Below are positions 1-10,835 of a stretch of 64,000 bases of DNA, piece after piece. The position numbers and the translations under genes were made by a program. Under the pieces are notes generated by a model. It ran no database searches and was not told the origin of the DNA. It saw only the letters and a program-made list of their open reading frames with translations. Position 1 is the first letter of the stretch. Every line of letters begins with the position of its first letter. This DNA is from Biscogniauxia marginata (lineage: Eukaryota; Ascomycota; Sordariomycetes; Xylariales; Xylariaceae), in contig MU404186.1 of assembly GCA_022695795.1 (NCBI GenBank), forward strand, positions 1 through 64,000. Reading direction: 5' to 3'.

Positions 1-95
1 CCTAACCCTAACCCTAACCCTAACCCTAACCCTAACCCTAACCCTAACCCTAACCCTAACCCTAACCCTAACCCTAACCCTAACCCTAACCCTAA
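1..95. repeat. Telomere repeat array
   Basis: About sixteen uninterrupted copies of CCCTAA begin at the first base and stop at the junction with AT-rich DNA. CCCTAA at a left end is the complement of the TTAGGG repeat used by most filamentous ascomycetes, so the window starts at a true chromosome end. No telomere-linked helicase gene or long subtelomeric repeat follows. Coding homology resumes within about 130 bases. Confidence 0.98.
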
Positions 96-223
96 ATATG
101 TTGTTGTGTATTGTGTTGTATTATATTATATTGTAATATATTAAGGTTAAAGTTATTTACTTTACTAGTAAAAAGCTTAACATTATTAAAATATAAGATA
201 TTATAAATATAAATATAGTTATT

Positions 224-2040
224 AAAAAAGCGTTAATTAACGGTTTTAGTCGTTTTTAATCGAGCTTATTAGTTAAAATTATTCGGCCGCCCGAAAATAA
301 AGCGGAGAAGGAAGAGCTGCTAGAGAAAATCTAGCCGTCTATATAATCTGCCAACGAAAAAGGTCCCTCTCACGCTCGTGTCCACCGTAACATGATCATA
401 TTTACCTCTGCGGAGAAGCCTATACTGAGAGCGGGCAAAGGCACCGTGCAGCGCAAGATGACTCTGGATGCATACGCGAGTGAATTCGATCCTCTGTACA
501 AGGCAAACGAGACTCCGCTTAAGATTCAACCTAAACAAGTCACAGATAGTCGTGCAAATGGACATGACAATATGCAGTATATTGTCAAGCATGTCATTGC
601 CACGTCTGCTGATATTGATGCCGATGAACTCGATCTCAATGCTAACCTCTTCGAACTTGGACTCGATTCCTTGCAGGTAACTGTAATAACTAGGACTCTC
701 AACAGACATCTCTTGACAAATGGGATACGGCAGACATTCGAAGCTAGAACTGTGTACGCGAACCCGAGCGTCGCCGCTCTCACCAATATTTTGTGGTCCC
801 TTTCGGAAGGAACCAGTCTTGCCCAGGGCGTAGAGAGCGCCGAGGTCAAGATGCAAAAGCTTTACGATTTCTACGCAGAAAACCTGCCGTTGTCTACGAG
901 GCAAGCACAGCCGAAACCTGCTGACAGCTTTGTTGTCCTGATGACTGGTTCTACTGGCTCTCTTGGTTCGTATATACTCGACTCCTTGGTTAGAGAACCC
1001 CGTGTTTCTCGGATTTACTGCCTTAACCGAGGCCATAGTGGTCTTGAGCGCCAGAAAAAGTCTCAGGCCACCAAAGGGCTACGTCCACTTTCAGAGAAGG
1101 TTCAGTGTCTTGACGTAGACTTATCGAAGCCATATTTTGGCCTCTCGACGCAAGTGTACACGAAGCTCCTTAGAGAGGTCACTACCGTCATCCACAGCGC
1201 CTGGAGAGTTGACTTCAATCTATCCATTGACTCCTTCAAGAGCCACATCGGCATTGTCCGGAGTTTCATTGATTTCTCGGCGCACTCTAGCTTCGGGGCG
1301 CATATCTTCTTCGTCTCTAGCCTAAGCGCCGTTTCCAACTGGCACTCGGCCACGGGGCAGAAGGACAACATTCGCGAGCAGATCTACGAGGATTGGCGTA
1401 TCCCGGAGGCAATCGGATACGGGAATCGAAGTTCGTCGCAGAACGTCTGCTCCAGGTGGCGGCTAGGGATGTTGGTGTCCCTGCGGTTGTCTGTCGCGTA
1501 GGCCAGGTTGCAGGCCCGACTGCGGCTGCTGGCATTTGGCCAAAGCAAGAATGGTTGCCAAGTTTGATAGCAAGCTCAAAGCACCTGGGAAAGCTGCCGT
1601 CATCCTTAGGGCAGATGGATATGGTAGACTGGGTTCCGGTGGACGTGGCTGCCCAGAGCATTGCCGAACTCGCAACCGGCTCGACAATATCAGAGACGTC
1701 TGCTGGCGTTGGGGTGTATCACGTAGTGAACCCTCGACAGACAACCTGGGCAAGCCTGGTGCCTACGATTGTGCGACATCTCGATACTGGGAACACGATA
1801 AAGGTTGTGCAGCTTAAAGAATGGGTGTCTGCACTGCGCGAAAGTGCGCCAGTGACCGAGGATATATCGCAGAACCCAGCAATTAAGCTTCTAGACTTCT
1901 TCGAAGGCTTGGCTAGTAAAATCGGAGATCCGGTCCGGCTAGACACCAAAGAAGCTGTAGGCCGATCACCGGCGCTGGCGAGCTTGGGACCGATTCAAGA
2001 CGGGATGGTGGAGAACTGGATGCGGCAATGGGACTTCTGA
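224..2040 (+). pseudogene. NRPS-like reductase (A-PCP-R), 5'-truncated at telomere and frameshifted
   Basis: This is the 3' part of an NRPS-like or carboxylic-acid-reductase-like gene. Such enzymes adenylate a carboxylic acid, load it on a carrier domain and release it reductively. The end of the adenylation domain is readable from about 224, including the AGKGTVQRK motif near 440. A carrier domain follows, with LGLDSL near 657-674. A reductase with NAD(P)-binding TGSTGSLG near 943-966 completes it. Three in-frame stops interrupt the adenylation part: TAA at 257-259, TAG at 332-334 and TAA at 344-346. They fit C-to-T or G-to-A changes, because good homology continues through them. At 1421-1423 one G is missing from what should be GGGG. 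The frame therefore breaks exactly at the GYGxSK active-site motif and resumes in the next frame to the stop at 2038-2040. Most of the adenylation domain is absent, so it is almost certainly non-functional. The reductase part is well preserved. Confidence 0.85.
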
Positions 2041-2658
2041 GCTACGACGGTGTTTTCACCTTCAAACCAACCACACGAAAGATGGGTTTTATGATGGTTG
2101 AATTGAATGAAAAGCTAGCAACGCAAACGCGCAGAAAACTAGTCTAGTACGGAGAACCCTCGGCCCGCCCACAACGGGCTCTCTTATTATACCTTGCCCT
2201 TGTGGGGGTGGTCAATGCACCAAGGGTTTAAATGCAAATTTTCGGTAGCCACACCAGATTCCCTGGGCCATCATAATTACAACCCACGTTCTTTTTTTTT
2301 TTTTTTTTTTGGTATTTCATTCATTCAATTCAACACCCTATCCAATCAGATAAAATAAAGGCTTGGGTACAGTGCGGTCTACAGTGTTGACGAACAGTAC
2401 GGGTACGGATGGGGGTCCCGGTGAGAACCAATCATGTGTTTGACTGAGGACATGCATGTACATCCATACCTACCTAAAAGTACCGATGGAGGGGTGAAAG
2501 TTACCTAATGGAAATATACGGGCAATGTTTCGTGCAGACTCTTGAAAAATTAATCTCGATTTCTACGTGACTCACAAGAACAGGAAACTTGGGACAACTT
2601 TCTGACATCGTGTACTCGCATCTAGGAAACAGAGTGAAATGACACTGGCAGACTCCAT
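2041..2658. other. Intergenic, no gene seen
   Basis: Ordinary base composition. It contains a T homopolymer near 2292-2310 and a few TACCTACCTA-type words near 2465. It should hold the promoter of the downstream arginyl-tRNA synthetase. No convincing reading frame or RNA gene was found. Confidence 0.6.
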
Positions 2659-5013
2659 ATGACCGTCAGTGCACCCGTTGCCCGTATCTGGAGTCACTAT
2701 CCTTCTTCATCATTTCGCATCGCCAAATCTTTTCATCGCAGCTTGTGTTCACCCCGCCAACACCCACGCCAACACCCACGGCCACATCGCGAACCAGGCT
2801 GGTCGCTATCCTCTCTTTCGCAACGCCTACATTCCTCTCAAACTCGCCCTCTCTCCTCCTTCGGGGGTCAAGAACCACCCTCCCACTCCCAATTGCGAAC
2901 CGCTGCGACAATGGCAACGAGCAATTCCGTTGACCAGCTCTCAGCACAGCTCGACCAGCTGCCGCCCTTCGACCAGTATCCTAACTGCTACCCGGAAATA
3001 AACCCGCAAGACATCTACCGTTCGCATATCACCTCTATCCTGCACAAGATCACCGGCATCGACACCAAGATCATCTACCCAGCCCTCCAGTGGACTCTTT
3101 CGCTAGACAAGGGCGACTTGGTCCTCCCCATCCCCGCTCTGCGCGTCAAGGGAAAGCCTGACCAGCTGGCCAAGGAATGGATCGAGAAGGTATCGAGCCC
3201 ACCACCCATTGTGTAAACCACGCTGTTTGCGCAGGATGTGACTAATATCGGAGTGTTGCAGTGGCCCGAGTCGCCTCTTGTAGAAAAGCCCGTGACTAAC
3301 GGCGCTTTCCTGCCCTTCTTCTTCAAGCCCGGTCCTCTCGCGAAGAGCCTCATACCCTTAGCCCGGAAAAACGGGCGCGAGTTCGGCACGAACAAACTCA
3401 ATGGCCTCAAGGACCCCACCGACCCTTCCAAAGGCAAGAAGCGGATAGTCGTCGAGTTCTCCTCGCCTAACATTGCGAAGCCGTTCCATGCCGGTCACTT
3501 GCGTAGTACCATCATCGGAGGATTCCTGGGCAATCTCTACGAGGCGGCTGGTTGGGATGTCGTGCGGATAAACTACCTTGGCGACTGGGGAAAGCAATAC
3601 GGCGTCCTGGCCCTGGGCTTCGAAAAATATGGCAGTGAAGAAGCCCTAACCCAAAACCCTATTAACCATCTTTACGAAGTCTACGTCAAGATTAGCAAGG
3701 AGCTCGCCGACGAAAAGGAGGAGATTGACAAACTCCAAAGAGACGGCAGGACAGCCGAGGCGCAAGCTTTGAAGGATAATGGAGTAGACGAGAAGGCCCG
3801 TCGGTATTTCAAGCTGATGACCGATGGAGACGCTCAAGCCCTAGCCCTCTGGAAGAGATTCCGAGACCTCAGCATTACCCGCTACAAGGAGACATATGCG
3901 AGACTTAACATTCGCTTCGACGAATACTCCGGAGAGAGCCAAGTATCAGAGGACTCTATGAACCAGGCCATGCAGAAGATGTTGGAGATGGGCATCGCCG
4001 AAGAGTCGGAGGGTGCGCTCATTGTCGACTTCAGTAAACACGTACCGGGCAAGCCAGGGAAGGCTCTCGAGAAGCCCATTGTTCGGAAGAAGGATGGCAC
4101 GGCTCTCTACCTGACCCGCGACATCAGCGAGCTGCTGCACCGACAAGAAAAATACCAGTTCGACCACTGCATATACGTAATTGCGAGTCAACAAGACCTC
4201 CACGTAAAACAGTTTTTCAAGATTGTCGAGCTCCTAGGTTACAAAGATATCGCCGCCAAGGTCCAGCACGTGAACTTCGGTCTTGTCCTAGGTATGAGTA
4301 CCCGAAGGGGCACTGCCAAGTTCTTGGACGACATTCTTCGGGATGTGGGAGAGCACATGCACGAAGTGATGCGCCGGAATCAAGACAAATATCAGCAGGT
4401 CAAGGACCCGGATGCGGTGGCCGATATCCTTGGGATTAGCTCGGTCATGGTTCAAGATATGACTGGCAAGAGGTAAGACTAGCCACCTCCTCTCTTTGAG
4501 TCTGGAAGCTAACATTGAACTCAGGATCAACAATTACCACTTTGACATGGAGACCATGACCTCGTTCGAAGGAGATACGGGTCCTTACCTTCAGTACGCC
4601 CACGCGAGGTTGTGCTCTATCACCCGCAAAGCAAGCCTTAGCGAAGCGGAAATCGCTTCTGCGGACCTCTCACTCCTCACAGAGCCGCATGCGGTGAACC
4701 TTATCCGGGTGTTGGCGCAATGGCCAGATGTGGTCCAGAACACGCTACGGACGTTAGAGCCTACTACCATCTTGACATATCTCTTCAAGATGACACACAC
4801 TCTTAGCTCTAGTTACGACCATCTGAGGATTGTCGGATCGGAGCCAGGTCTCATGAAGGCACGCATGGCTCTATATGATGCGGCTCGCATCATTCTCAAC
4901 AACGGCATGCGGCTACTAGGGCTTACGCCTGTGGAAAGGTAAGAGAAGCATCGAACAAGTACCCCAATAGAGTTGATAAAGGCGGTAACATATTAACATG
5001 ATGCAGGATGTAA
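2659..5013 (+). CDS. Arginyl-tRNA synthetase (class I)
   Basis: Charges tRNA-Arg with arginine using ATP. Inferred exons are 2659-3189, 3262-4472, 4525-4938 and 5007-5013. The introns are 72, 52 and 68 bp with GT-AG ends, and the last exon supplies only the final codons before the stop. Counting from the ATG at 2911 (636 residues), the class I HIGH-type signature HAGH is at residues 169-172. The KMSKS-type loop reads GMSTR at 437-441. The anticodon-binding region contains FEGDTGPYLQYAHARL. The ATG at 2911 has A at -3 and gives the expected cytosolic start. The ATG at 2659 is in frame and adds 84 residues rich in Ser, Arg and His with few acidic residues, as in a mitochondrial presequence. One gene could therefore serve both compartments, which is inference. 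A shorter first intron (3190-3234) is possible but fits the family less well. It lies between a broken reductase gene and a P450. Confidence 0.93.
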
Positions 5014-5666
5014 AATATGTTTGCCGACATAATCATCAACCAACCATCCTTAGGTGGACCTGCGGGCGTTGATGAGCTCGAGATGATGATACATGAGGGC
5101 CATGGTAGATACCACATGTGATAGAAGAAATCCAAGGCCCCGCAATCTTGGCGCTTTCAAGCAATGATATTGGAAGGAGTAGGTTATACAGCTAAAAAAA
5201 AAAAATAGGAGGCCGTACGCTATTGGGTTATATCCCAAGCGTCGCAATTCACGTCGCAATGAACCGACTGGCTCATATTATACCACATGCTCAGATTTGG
5301 CTGTAAAGTATAAAGTAGTGATTATCAGTAACTATTTTGCGTGAACCATTCGTCTGCACGACGTAGAAGACATCACCTTTCGTACAGCCCTCCCATCAAA
5401 AACTGGCAAATAAACAGGAAATTTCATGTCAAAATTTGCTCCAGTAAGATAGAAGGGGGGGTACAATTTTTTTCTTATACACAAAATAACCCATCTCAAG
5501 ATACATAAGGTACTCGTCCGAATTCCATATTCTGACTTATGATCACTCTCCAGGTGCTACCCCTACTTCCTCGCCCGATTGCGAGAGTCGGGAGTTCGTT
5601 AAAGATGTATCGGAAATGAAGGGGGGGGAAAGGAAAAGAGCGCCGACTGGGTAACACGTAAGTATC
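5014..5666. other. Intergenic between convergent genes
   Basis: This is the 3'-flanking DNA shared by the synthetase (plus) and the P450 (minus). It includes an A run near 5193-5205 and G runs near 5455-5461 and 5621-5630. No coding sequence is supported. Confidence 0.6.
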
Positions 5667-7803
5667 TTAAGCCCAGATGTTAGATTTATCAGTCTCGGCG
5701 ATCTCGCTACTCAGCGACGAGACAGAACCCAACTGCTGCATAGAAGCGCTCGTGTCACTACCTCCGTCATTCGAAGCATCGTCCGCCACGGTAGCGTCCT
5801 TCTCCTTCTCGTCACCCTCAGTGGTAGTGGCAACGGTTGTCTTTTGGCGTAGCAGCTGGTTGCGCTCTTCCTCCTCGTCATCCTCGCCCTTGCCCGTCTC
5901 CCACATTTGGCCCAGCAGGACCTCTTTTTCCTCGCTTCGCGTGATGGCATCAAACTCGAACGGCCTAGGCTTAGCAATTAACAGCGGCGTATAGTCGTTC
6001 CAGTGCACGGGAATCTCGCTGCCATCGGCACGCCGCTTCTTCTGGATGTTGAAAGCCCACGCCATCCCGCCCATCGTCAGGAACAGGTCCTGGTCCACGA
6101 TGGGGACCCCCTGGCAGGTACGGCGCCCAAAGCCGAACTGGCTGTACCCATTCAGATTCGGATGTAGCGTAAGAGGCTCCTTGTAGGTAGGGTACTCCGG
6201 TTCCAACCAGCGTGCCGGATTAAAGGTCTCGGCGTCTGGGTACTTCTTCTCGTCACGGGTAATACCCCTAGAGGGCAGAGTGAGTCAGTCTCGTCTAAAG
6301 TAATCAGGACAACATGCTCCGATGGGTGTGGACTTCTGAAGTGTGTGTGTCTGTGTGGCCGGAGCAACAGAATCTCGGGCGTCAGGAACGTACCATTCTA
6401 ATGCATGAATCGTAGCGCCCGCAGGTATGAAGTAACCATTGTACACGTCATCCTTCTCGATTGCATGCGGGATTCCTATGCTTGTCATCAGCAATCCGGT
6501 CTGAGAGCGGAGGTGCTACTAGGTCTGTGTGTTCGCGTTAGAGTTCGTTGGATCACCTACCTGTAGGGACCGGCGGCCGCCACCGGATCACCTCCTTGAC
6601 GACCGCACGCAACAAGGGCAACTTTTCTCGATCTTCCCACTGCGGACACGCGCCCTCGCATACTTTGTCAATTTCATCCTGAAGCTTCTTCTGCCAGTCG
6701 GGGTAATGCAGCATGGCCAAGACGAAGCTCTGGATTGGACTGCCGATGGTCAAGGCGCCGGCGATGGCCATTTGCCCTACTACGTACGTTGCCTCGTCCT
6801 CCTCGCCCCATTTCGCCTTGTCGCCCGATTTAGTGAGACCGTCGATAAAGGTGCGGATAAAGCTCGGCTCCGCAGTGCCCTGCTTGATGCGGTCGTGAAC
6901 GTTTTGCACGTTGCCCTTGAGCAATCCCGCCTCCATCTTATGACGAGCATTCTCCTTCTGCTTCCATGGGCTCAGGAAGGTGGGTAGGTGCATAAGCCAA
7001 GAAATAATATTCGGGAGGGCACCTGAAGGCGAGATGGACTCGAGAAGACCAAAGGTCGTCACCCGGAGTAGCTGGGCCGAATGCGGGCTCCCCCAGGAGA
7101 GGCGGGTGACCGTGCGTGATGTGAACTGCTCGATGTACTCCCGGTACTGCGAGGGGTCCTTGGAGAGGAGATAAAGGAAGCGGTCCCGCTCCTTTCTGGG
7201 ATAGTCATACAACGATGCATTCGCCGAAGTAGCCATCAATTGCTGGCATAGCTTTCGCTGGCGCTTCCATTTCTCTAGTGGATAGATGACCGTGTTAGTG
7301 TGCAACCCAATAAACCTGTTCGCCTGTCTATCACTCCGAGCGTGTAGACGTACCATTGCGACCGGTTAGAGCCAGGTAATCTCCCTTAGTTCGGTTGTCT
7401 GGCAGATTGGGGATCTGCGGGCGGTCCGAGTATATGAGAGCCCGTCTCGAGAGCAAATCGTGTGCAATCTCCTCCGAAGAAATCCAGACGTGAACACTAC
7501 CAAAAATTTCCATCTGATAGATTGGACCATACTCTTTGCTCCATTCATAGAACTTCAACCATGACAACTCTGCCGGCACATCGTGCACTCGGCCGATTAG
7601 AGGATAGCCTATGTTTGTTGATCAGCATGGCCAGCATCCAATTATCAAGCGATGAGGAGTTTTTTGTGTGACTACCACTCACATTTCGGACCCGGTAACG
7701 GTTGGGCACCTGGAGGAATCCTGGCCCTGTCGTGTTCCTTATTCTTCAAGTATAGGATATAGAGCAGTAATCCGCCAAATACGAGGAACGGGATGACTGC
7801 CAT
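5667..7803 (-). CDS. Cytochrome P450 monooxygenase
   Basis: Heme-thiolate monooxygenase, probably ER-anchored. Inferred exons are 7803-7683, 7608-7354, 7274-6561, 6475-6394 and 6267-5667 (590 residues). A hydrophobic signal anchor covers residues 2-20 and is followed by a Pro-rich hinge ending LPGPK. The heme loop is FGFGRRTCQG with the ligand Cys at about 442. The ExxR pair is E353/R356, and the meander has FNPARW. The I-helix reads AGALT at 297-301, so the usual acidic residue before the conserved Thr is Leu. About 90 C-terminal residues form an acidic, Ser/Thr-rich tail that most P450s lack. Overall it resembles fungal P450s of the O-methylsterigmatocystin-oxidoreductase-like group, but the substrate cannot be told. 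All four introns (74, 79, 85 and 126 bp) have GT-AG ends and keep frame. It may once have worked with the nearby reductase gene, which is inference only. Confidence 0.92.
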
Positions 7804-10010
7804 TTCTTTCGTCAGTGCCGCTGTTGCTCAGCTCGACACAACAGGGGCAACCACGAGATAATTCCAGCGTTGGAGGCAATGGGGTGGGATTCCGTGTATG
7901 ATATATGCTTATAAGTCAGATGATGTATCCGCCCTTCCGGAAGGATAGTTCGACCTTATCCCTTAATGTCGATGCTCTCTTGTCAGAGTATAGATCAAAA
8001 TCTAATTATCGTAGAATCAGAAGCGCAGGCGAGAAGGGGCTACACTTAAGGTTTAAAAGGATCATGGCCTCATCAATACCGTTCAACTCCTGCTTTGGAA
8101 TCCTAGGGCTGGGATACCCCCGACCCATCCCGGGGAGAATTTGACTGGCAGCCACACATGACCGAGTTGTAGTTCAATGCGACCTTTCAACTAAATTCTG
8201 GTACTTTCGTTCTCCGAACCAATTTCTCGAGCGAGCACGACAGGCGCCACTATCATAGTATTACTCCAGCCCGTTCCGAGAGGCTTCCAAACCGAAGCTG
8301 ACTGGTTGACTGAACAAATGACAAGGTCTAGGCATTCAAAATTCGGCGCATTAGATCGCATTCACGCCCCTCTCCGGTGAATAATTCGAGCTTGAAAGTC
8401 CGTGTGTACAATATGGATGGCTCTCGGCGTTTCTCATATTTAGGTAACTAAAGTTCGGTACCCCATCTCAAGTCAACGGCTCTATCTAGGTTTTCCGAAG
8501 CCTACATTATGGTTAATCGCTGGCACTATACTCGAATTGGTCGATATGTTATCATGAATATACCTAGACTTCGGGACTAAGGATTGGAAGCCACCAACGA
8601 ACCCGGCGCATCGGTTGCTGCATAAGGGGCCCAGATCAGTAGAAAGTCTACTATGCATTTTGAAATGAAATTTAATGGCTTCTGATACTGACACTGAGAC
8701 GTGAGGCTCAATGGCAGAAGGTTTCAAACTAAAATAAGTTGCCGTAAAATAGTCGAACCGTTTCTGATTGTACGGCATAGTCTAGATTCGAAGGTTCACT
8801 TACATTTTGATCAATGCAACACCCACAAGTGAATTTTTGATTCGGATGAGCTATCCTGCTACTACAGGAATAGTCCACAGTCCAATTATTATTTACAATA
8901 TCAAATGAGTGGTGGGATTGCATGGTCAGGGTCAAAACTACCAATCACGGCGAAAAACCCATAGGCAAAAAGAAAAGATAGAAAAATGCTACAGGACTCG
9001 GCATTCTGGAAATACATCATGTCTGATTATTTTCTTGGCCAAAGCTTAGCGATCTGCAAGATTCGGGCGTGCTGAAGTCTATTCGGGATACATGTCAAAC
9101 TTATACTTTGAGTCTATAGATACTATTGCGGTGTGGGTTAGAAGCCGAAACTCTATATCGTATAATAGCAACCGTATTTAGAAGGAGCATGAGCCGTAAT
9201 CAACTTCACCTCGGAGACAGTGACCAGTGAAGTAGATTCAAGCTGTGACATCGCAAGGCGAGAAGACATATTTTATAGTACCACTCGGAAAGGATTTCCC
9301 CTTCCCAGGTGACTACATAACCTGACTACTAAAAAGATGTCATCATACATTTTTGAAATCACTCCTGGGTATAAACCCTTTCTTTCTTCTAATAGATTAG
9401 CTATGGGCTTAGGTTCATAAACAACAACTTCGGCAAATGATATGGGTTTGTTGTAACAAAAAAGTTTCTTAAATGGTTATACTTAACGAACAACGTGCAC
9501 CTCCTCATAAAAATAATGAGACGAATTTGGGACCGGTTGAGGAACTTTATAACTAGGTGTTTATAGGAGCTTAGTGGGCAACGTCAGGAACTTCTAAAAT
9601 AAAGCAAATGCATGGATAGATGTGTATTACTAACTGATACACATGAAAACAAAACATGGCTATCTAGGTAGATGTCATTAGGTTTGTTTTATCTCATACT
9701 ACCTTGTGAAAGAAGCTTGTTCGAAACCGTGGAAATATTGTTCTCTAGATTTGCTACGGGTTCACACAAACCATATTGTAATGGAAAAGAGCTGGTAGTG
9801 TAGATATATATCAAGACTATTAGAAAGTTTGATGAAAACCAGCCCTAGATGCCAAGTACATGTACACGATCCAATCCTAGTTCTATGCGGTTTAATGTAT
9901 GACAACCATGCGAATCAAGTTTCTTAATCCCCTCGAACCCCCTAGATCACGACCTATTATCTGCCCACCCTCTCCCCCTTTTCCCCCTTTTAAGATCTGT
10001 CACGGCCCCG
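7804..10010. other. 2.2-kb gene-free stretch
   Basis: Moderately AT-rich sequence without the strong stop-codon saturation of the RIP-degraded blocks. The short open frames near 7905, 8482 and 8729 show no recognisable domain or codon pattern. The left end should contain the P450 promoter. Nothing else can be supported. Confidence 0.5.
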
Positions 10011-10697
10011 TCATCTTCCAATCCAATACGCCGGTGAAACCCCCTGGCTGGCGATAACCTCTGCCACCTCGGCGTCCGTCATGTTTTCCTGGTTATTGAG
10101 CGCATACCAGGGTGAATTATTGAGGATATAGTACACCTGCCCACGTGCAATGTCCGGCGTCGACGCGATGGTGCCGGTGAACTCACTCGCCCACATCTGC
10201 GCTAGTTGCATCCACAGTGCGCTCCGCTGGTCCGTATCTAGACCGCGGGCGAGGTAGAAAACTGGCGTGTAGCTCCGGTCAGACCGCGGCGTGAATTTGG
10301 CTCGAAACGGGGGGACTGTGCTGTCTCGTGGTCGGAGTTGTTTACCCGTCAGCGCAAAGTATTCCATACAGGCACCGCAGGGCCTGTTACTTAGGAGCAT
10401 TGAGTCGATGATAGGGTACGCGCCGGGGGAATCGAAGGACTGAAAGTACGCCAGGAGCAGATTCTCTTCCGCATGCTGACCTTGCGATGTCGTTGTTGCC
10501 GTCCATATGTCGGTCTCTCCGCCCGCGAAGACAATAGATGCCGACAGGTCAACGTAATCGGCCGTTGCGAGTCCACGTCGGATGTATTGGTATATAGCTC
10601 CGACTAACCCTAGATGTCGGTAGCTGAGGTTCACTGAATGGCCGTCGAAATCTTTGATGCGGAAGCTTGGAAGTTCCACAAAGATGAATTGGGGCAT
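10011..10697 (-). CDS. Small protein with cytidine-deaminase-like zinc signature
   Basis: A single-exon frame of 228 residues from the ATG at 10697. The frame is open to an upstream ATG at 10835 (274 residues), but the extra 46 residues look unstructured. Numbering from the longer start, it has H121-A122-E123, then 28 residues, then P152-C153-x-x-C156. This is the HAE...PCxxC arrangement in which the deaminase fold binds zinc through His and two Cys, with Glu as proton shuttle. The segment before it, ending in SASIVFAGG, could be the first core strands. The C-terminal half contains PVFYLARG and ends GVSPAYWIGR, and is not recognised. No signal peptide or membrane helix is evident. Substrate could be a free nucleoside, a nucleic acid or a small molecule. 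No family name is assigned. It has no close gene partner. Confidence 0.72.
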   Translation of the reverse strand: MPQFIFVELPSFRIKDFDGHSVNLSYRHLGLVGAIYQYIRRGLATADYVDLSASIVFAGGETDIWTATTTSQGQHAEENLLLAYFQSFDSPGAYPIIDSMLLSNRPCGACMEYFALTGKQLRPRDSTVPPFRAKFTPRSDRSYTPVFYLARGLDTDQRSALWMQLAQMWASEFTGTIASTPDIARGQVYYILNNSPWYALNNQENMTDAEVAEVIASQGVSPAYWIGR

Positions 10698-10835
10698 CGC
10701 AGGTACCCTAGCTTTGCTTATAGGGTCTAAGTTGTTTGTATGGGTTATTGTCTGCGAGTCCTGTTTTCGACCTGCTTCTGGGTTACGGGATCCCCTGATA
10801 TCCTTGTATGATATGAGTTTGGGTCTTGAGCACAA

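Noticed and set aside
392..1501. Reductase gene starting at the ATG at 392 as a complete gene
   Set aside because: That Met is internal to the adenylation-domain sequence, and homology continues upstream through stops. The 3' half lies in another frame.
224..7803. An intact telomeric biosynthetic gene cluster (reductase, P450)
   Set aside because: The reductase is a truncated pseudogene, an arginyl-tRNA synthetase lies between them, and the two MFS genes are far away. At most this is a cluster remnant.
7905..8944. Short frames upstream of the P450
   Set aside because: They overlap on both strands, have no family features and no matching splice-linked exons.
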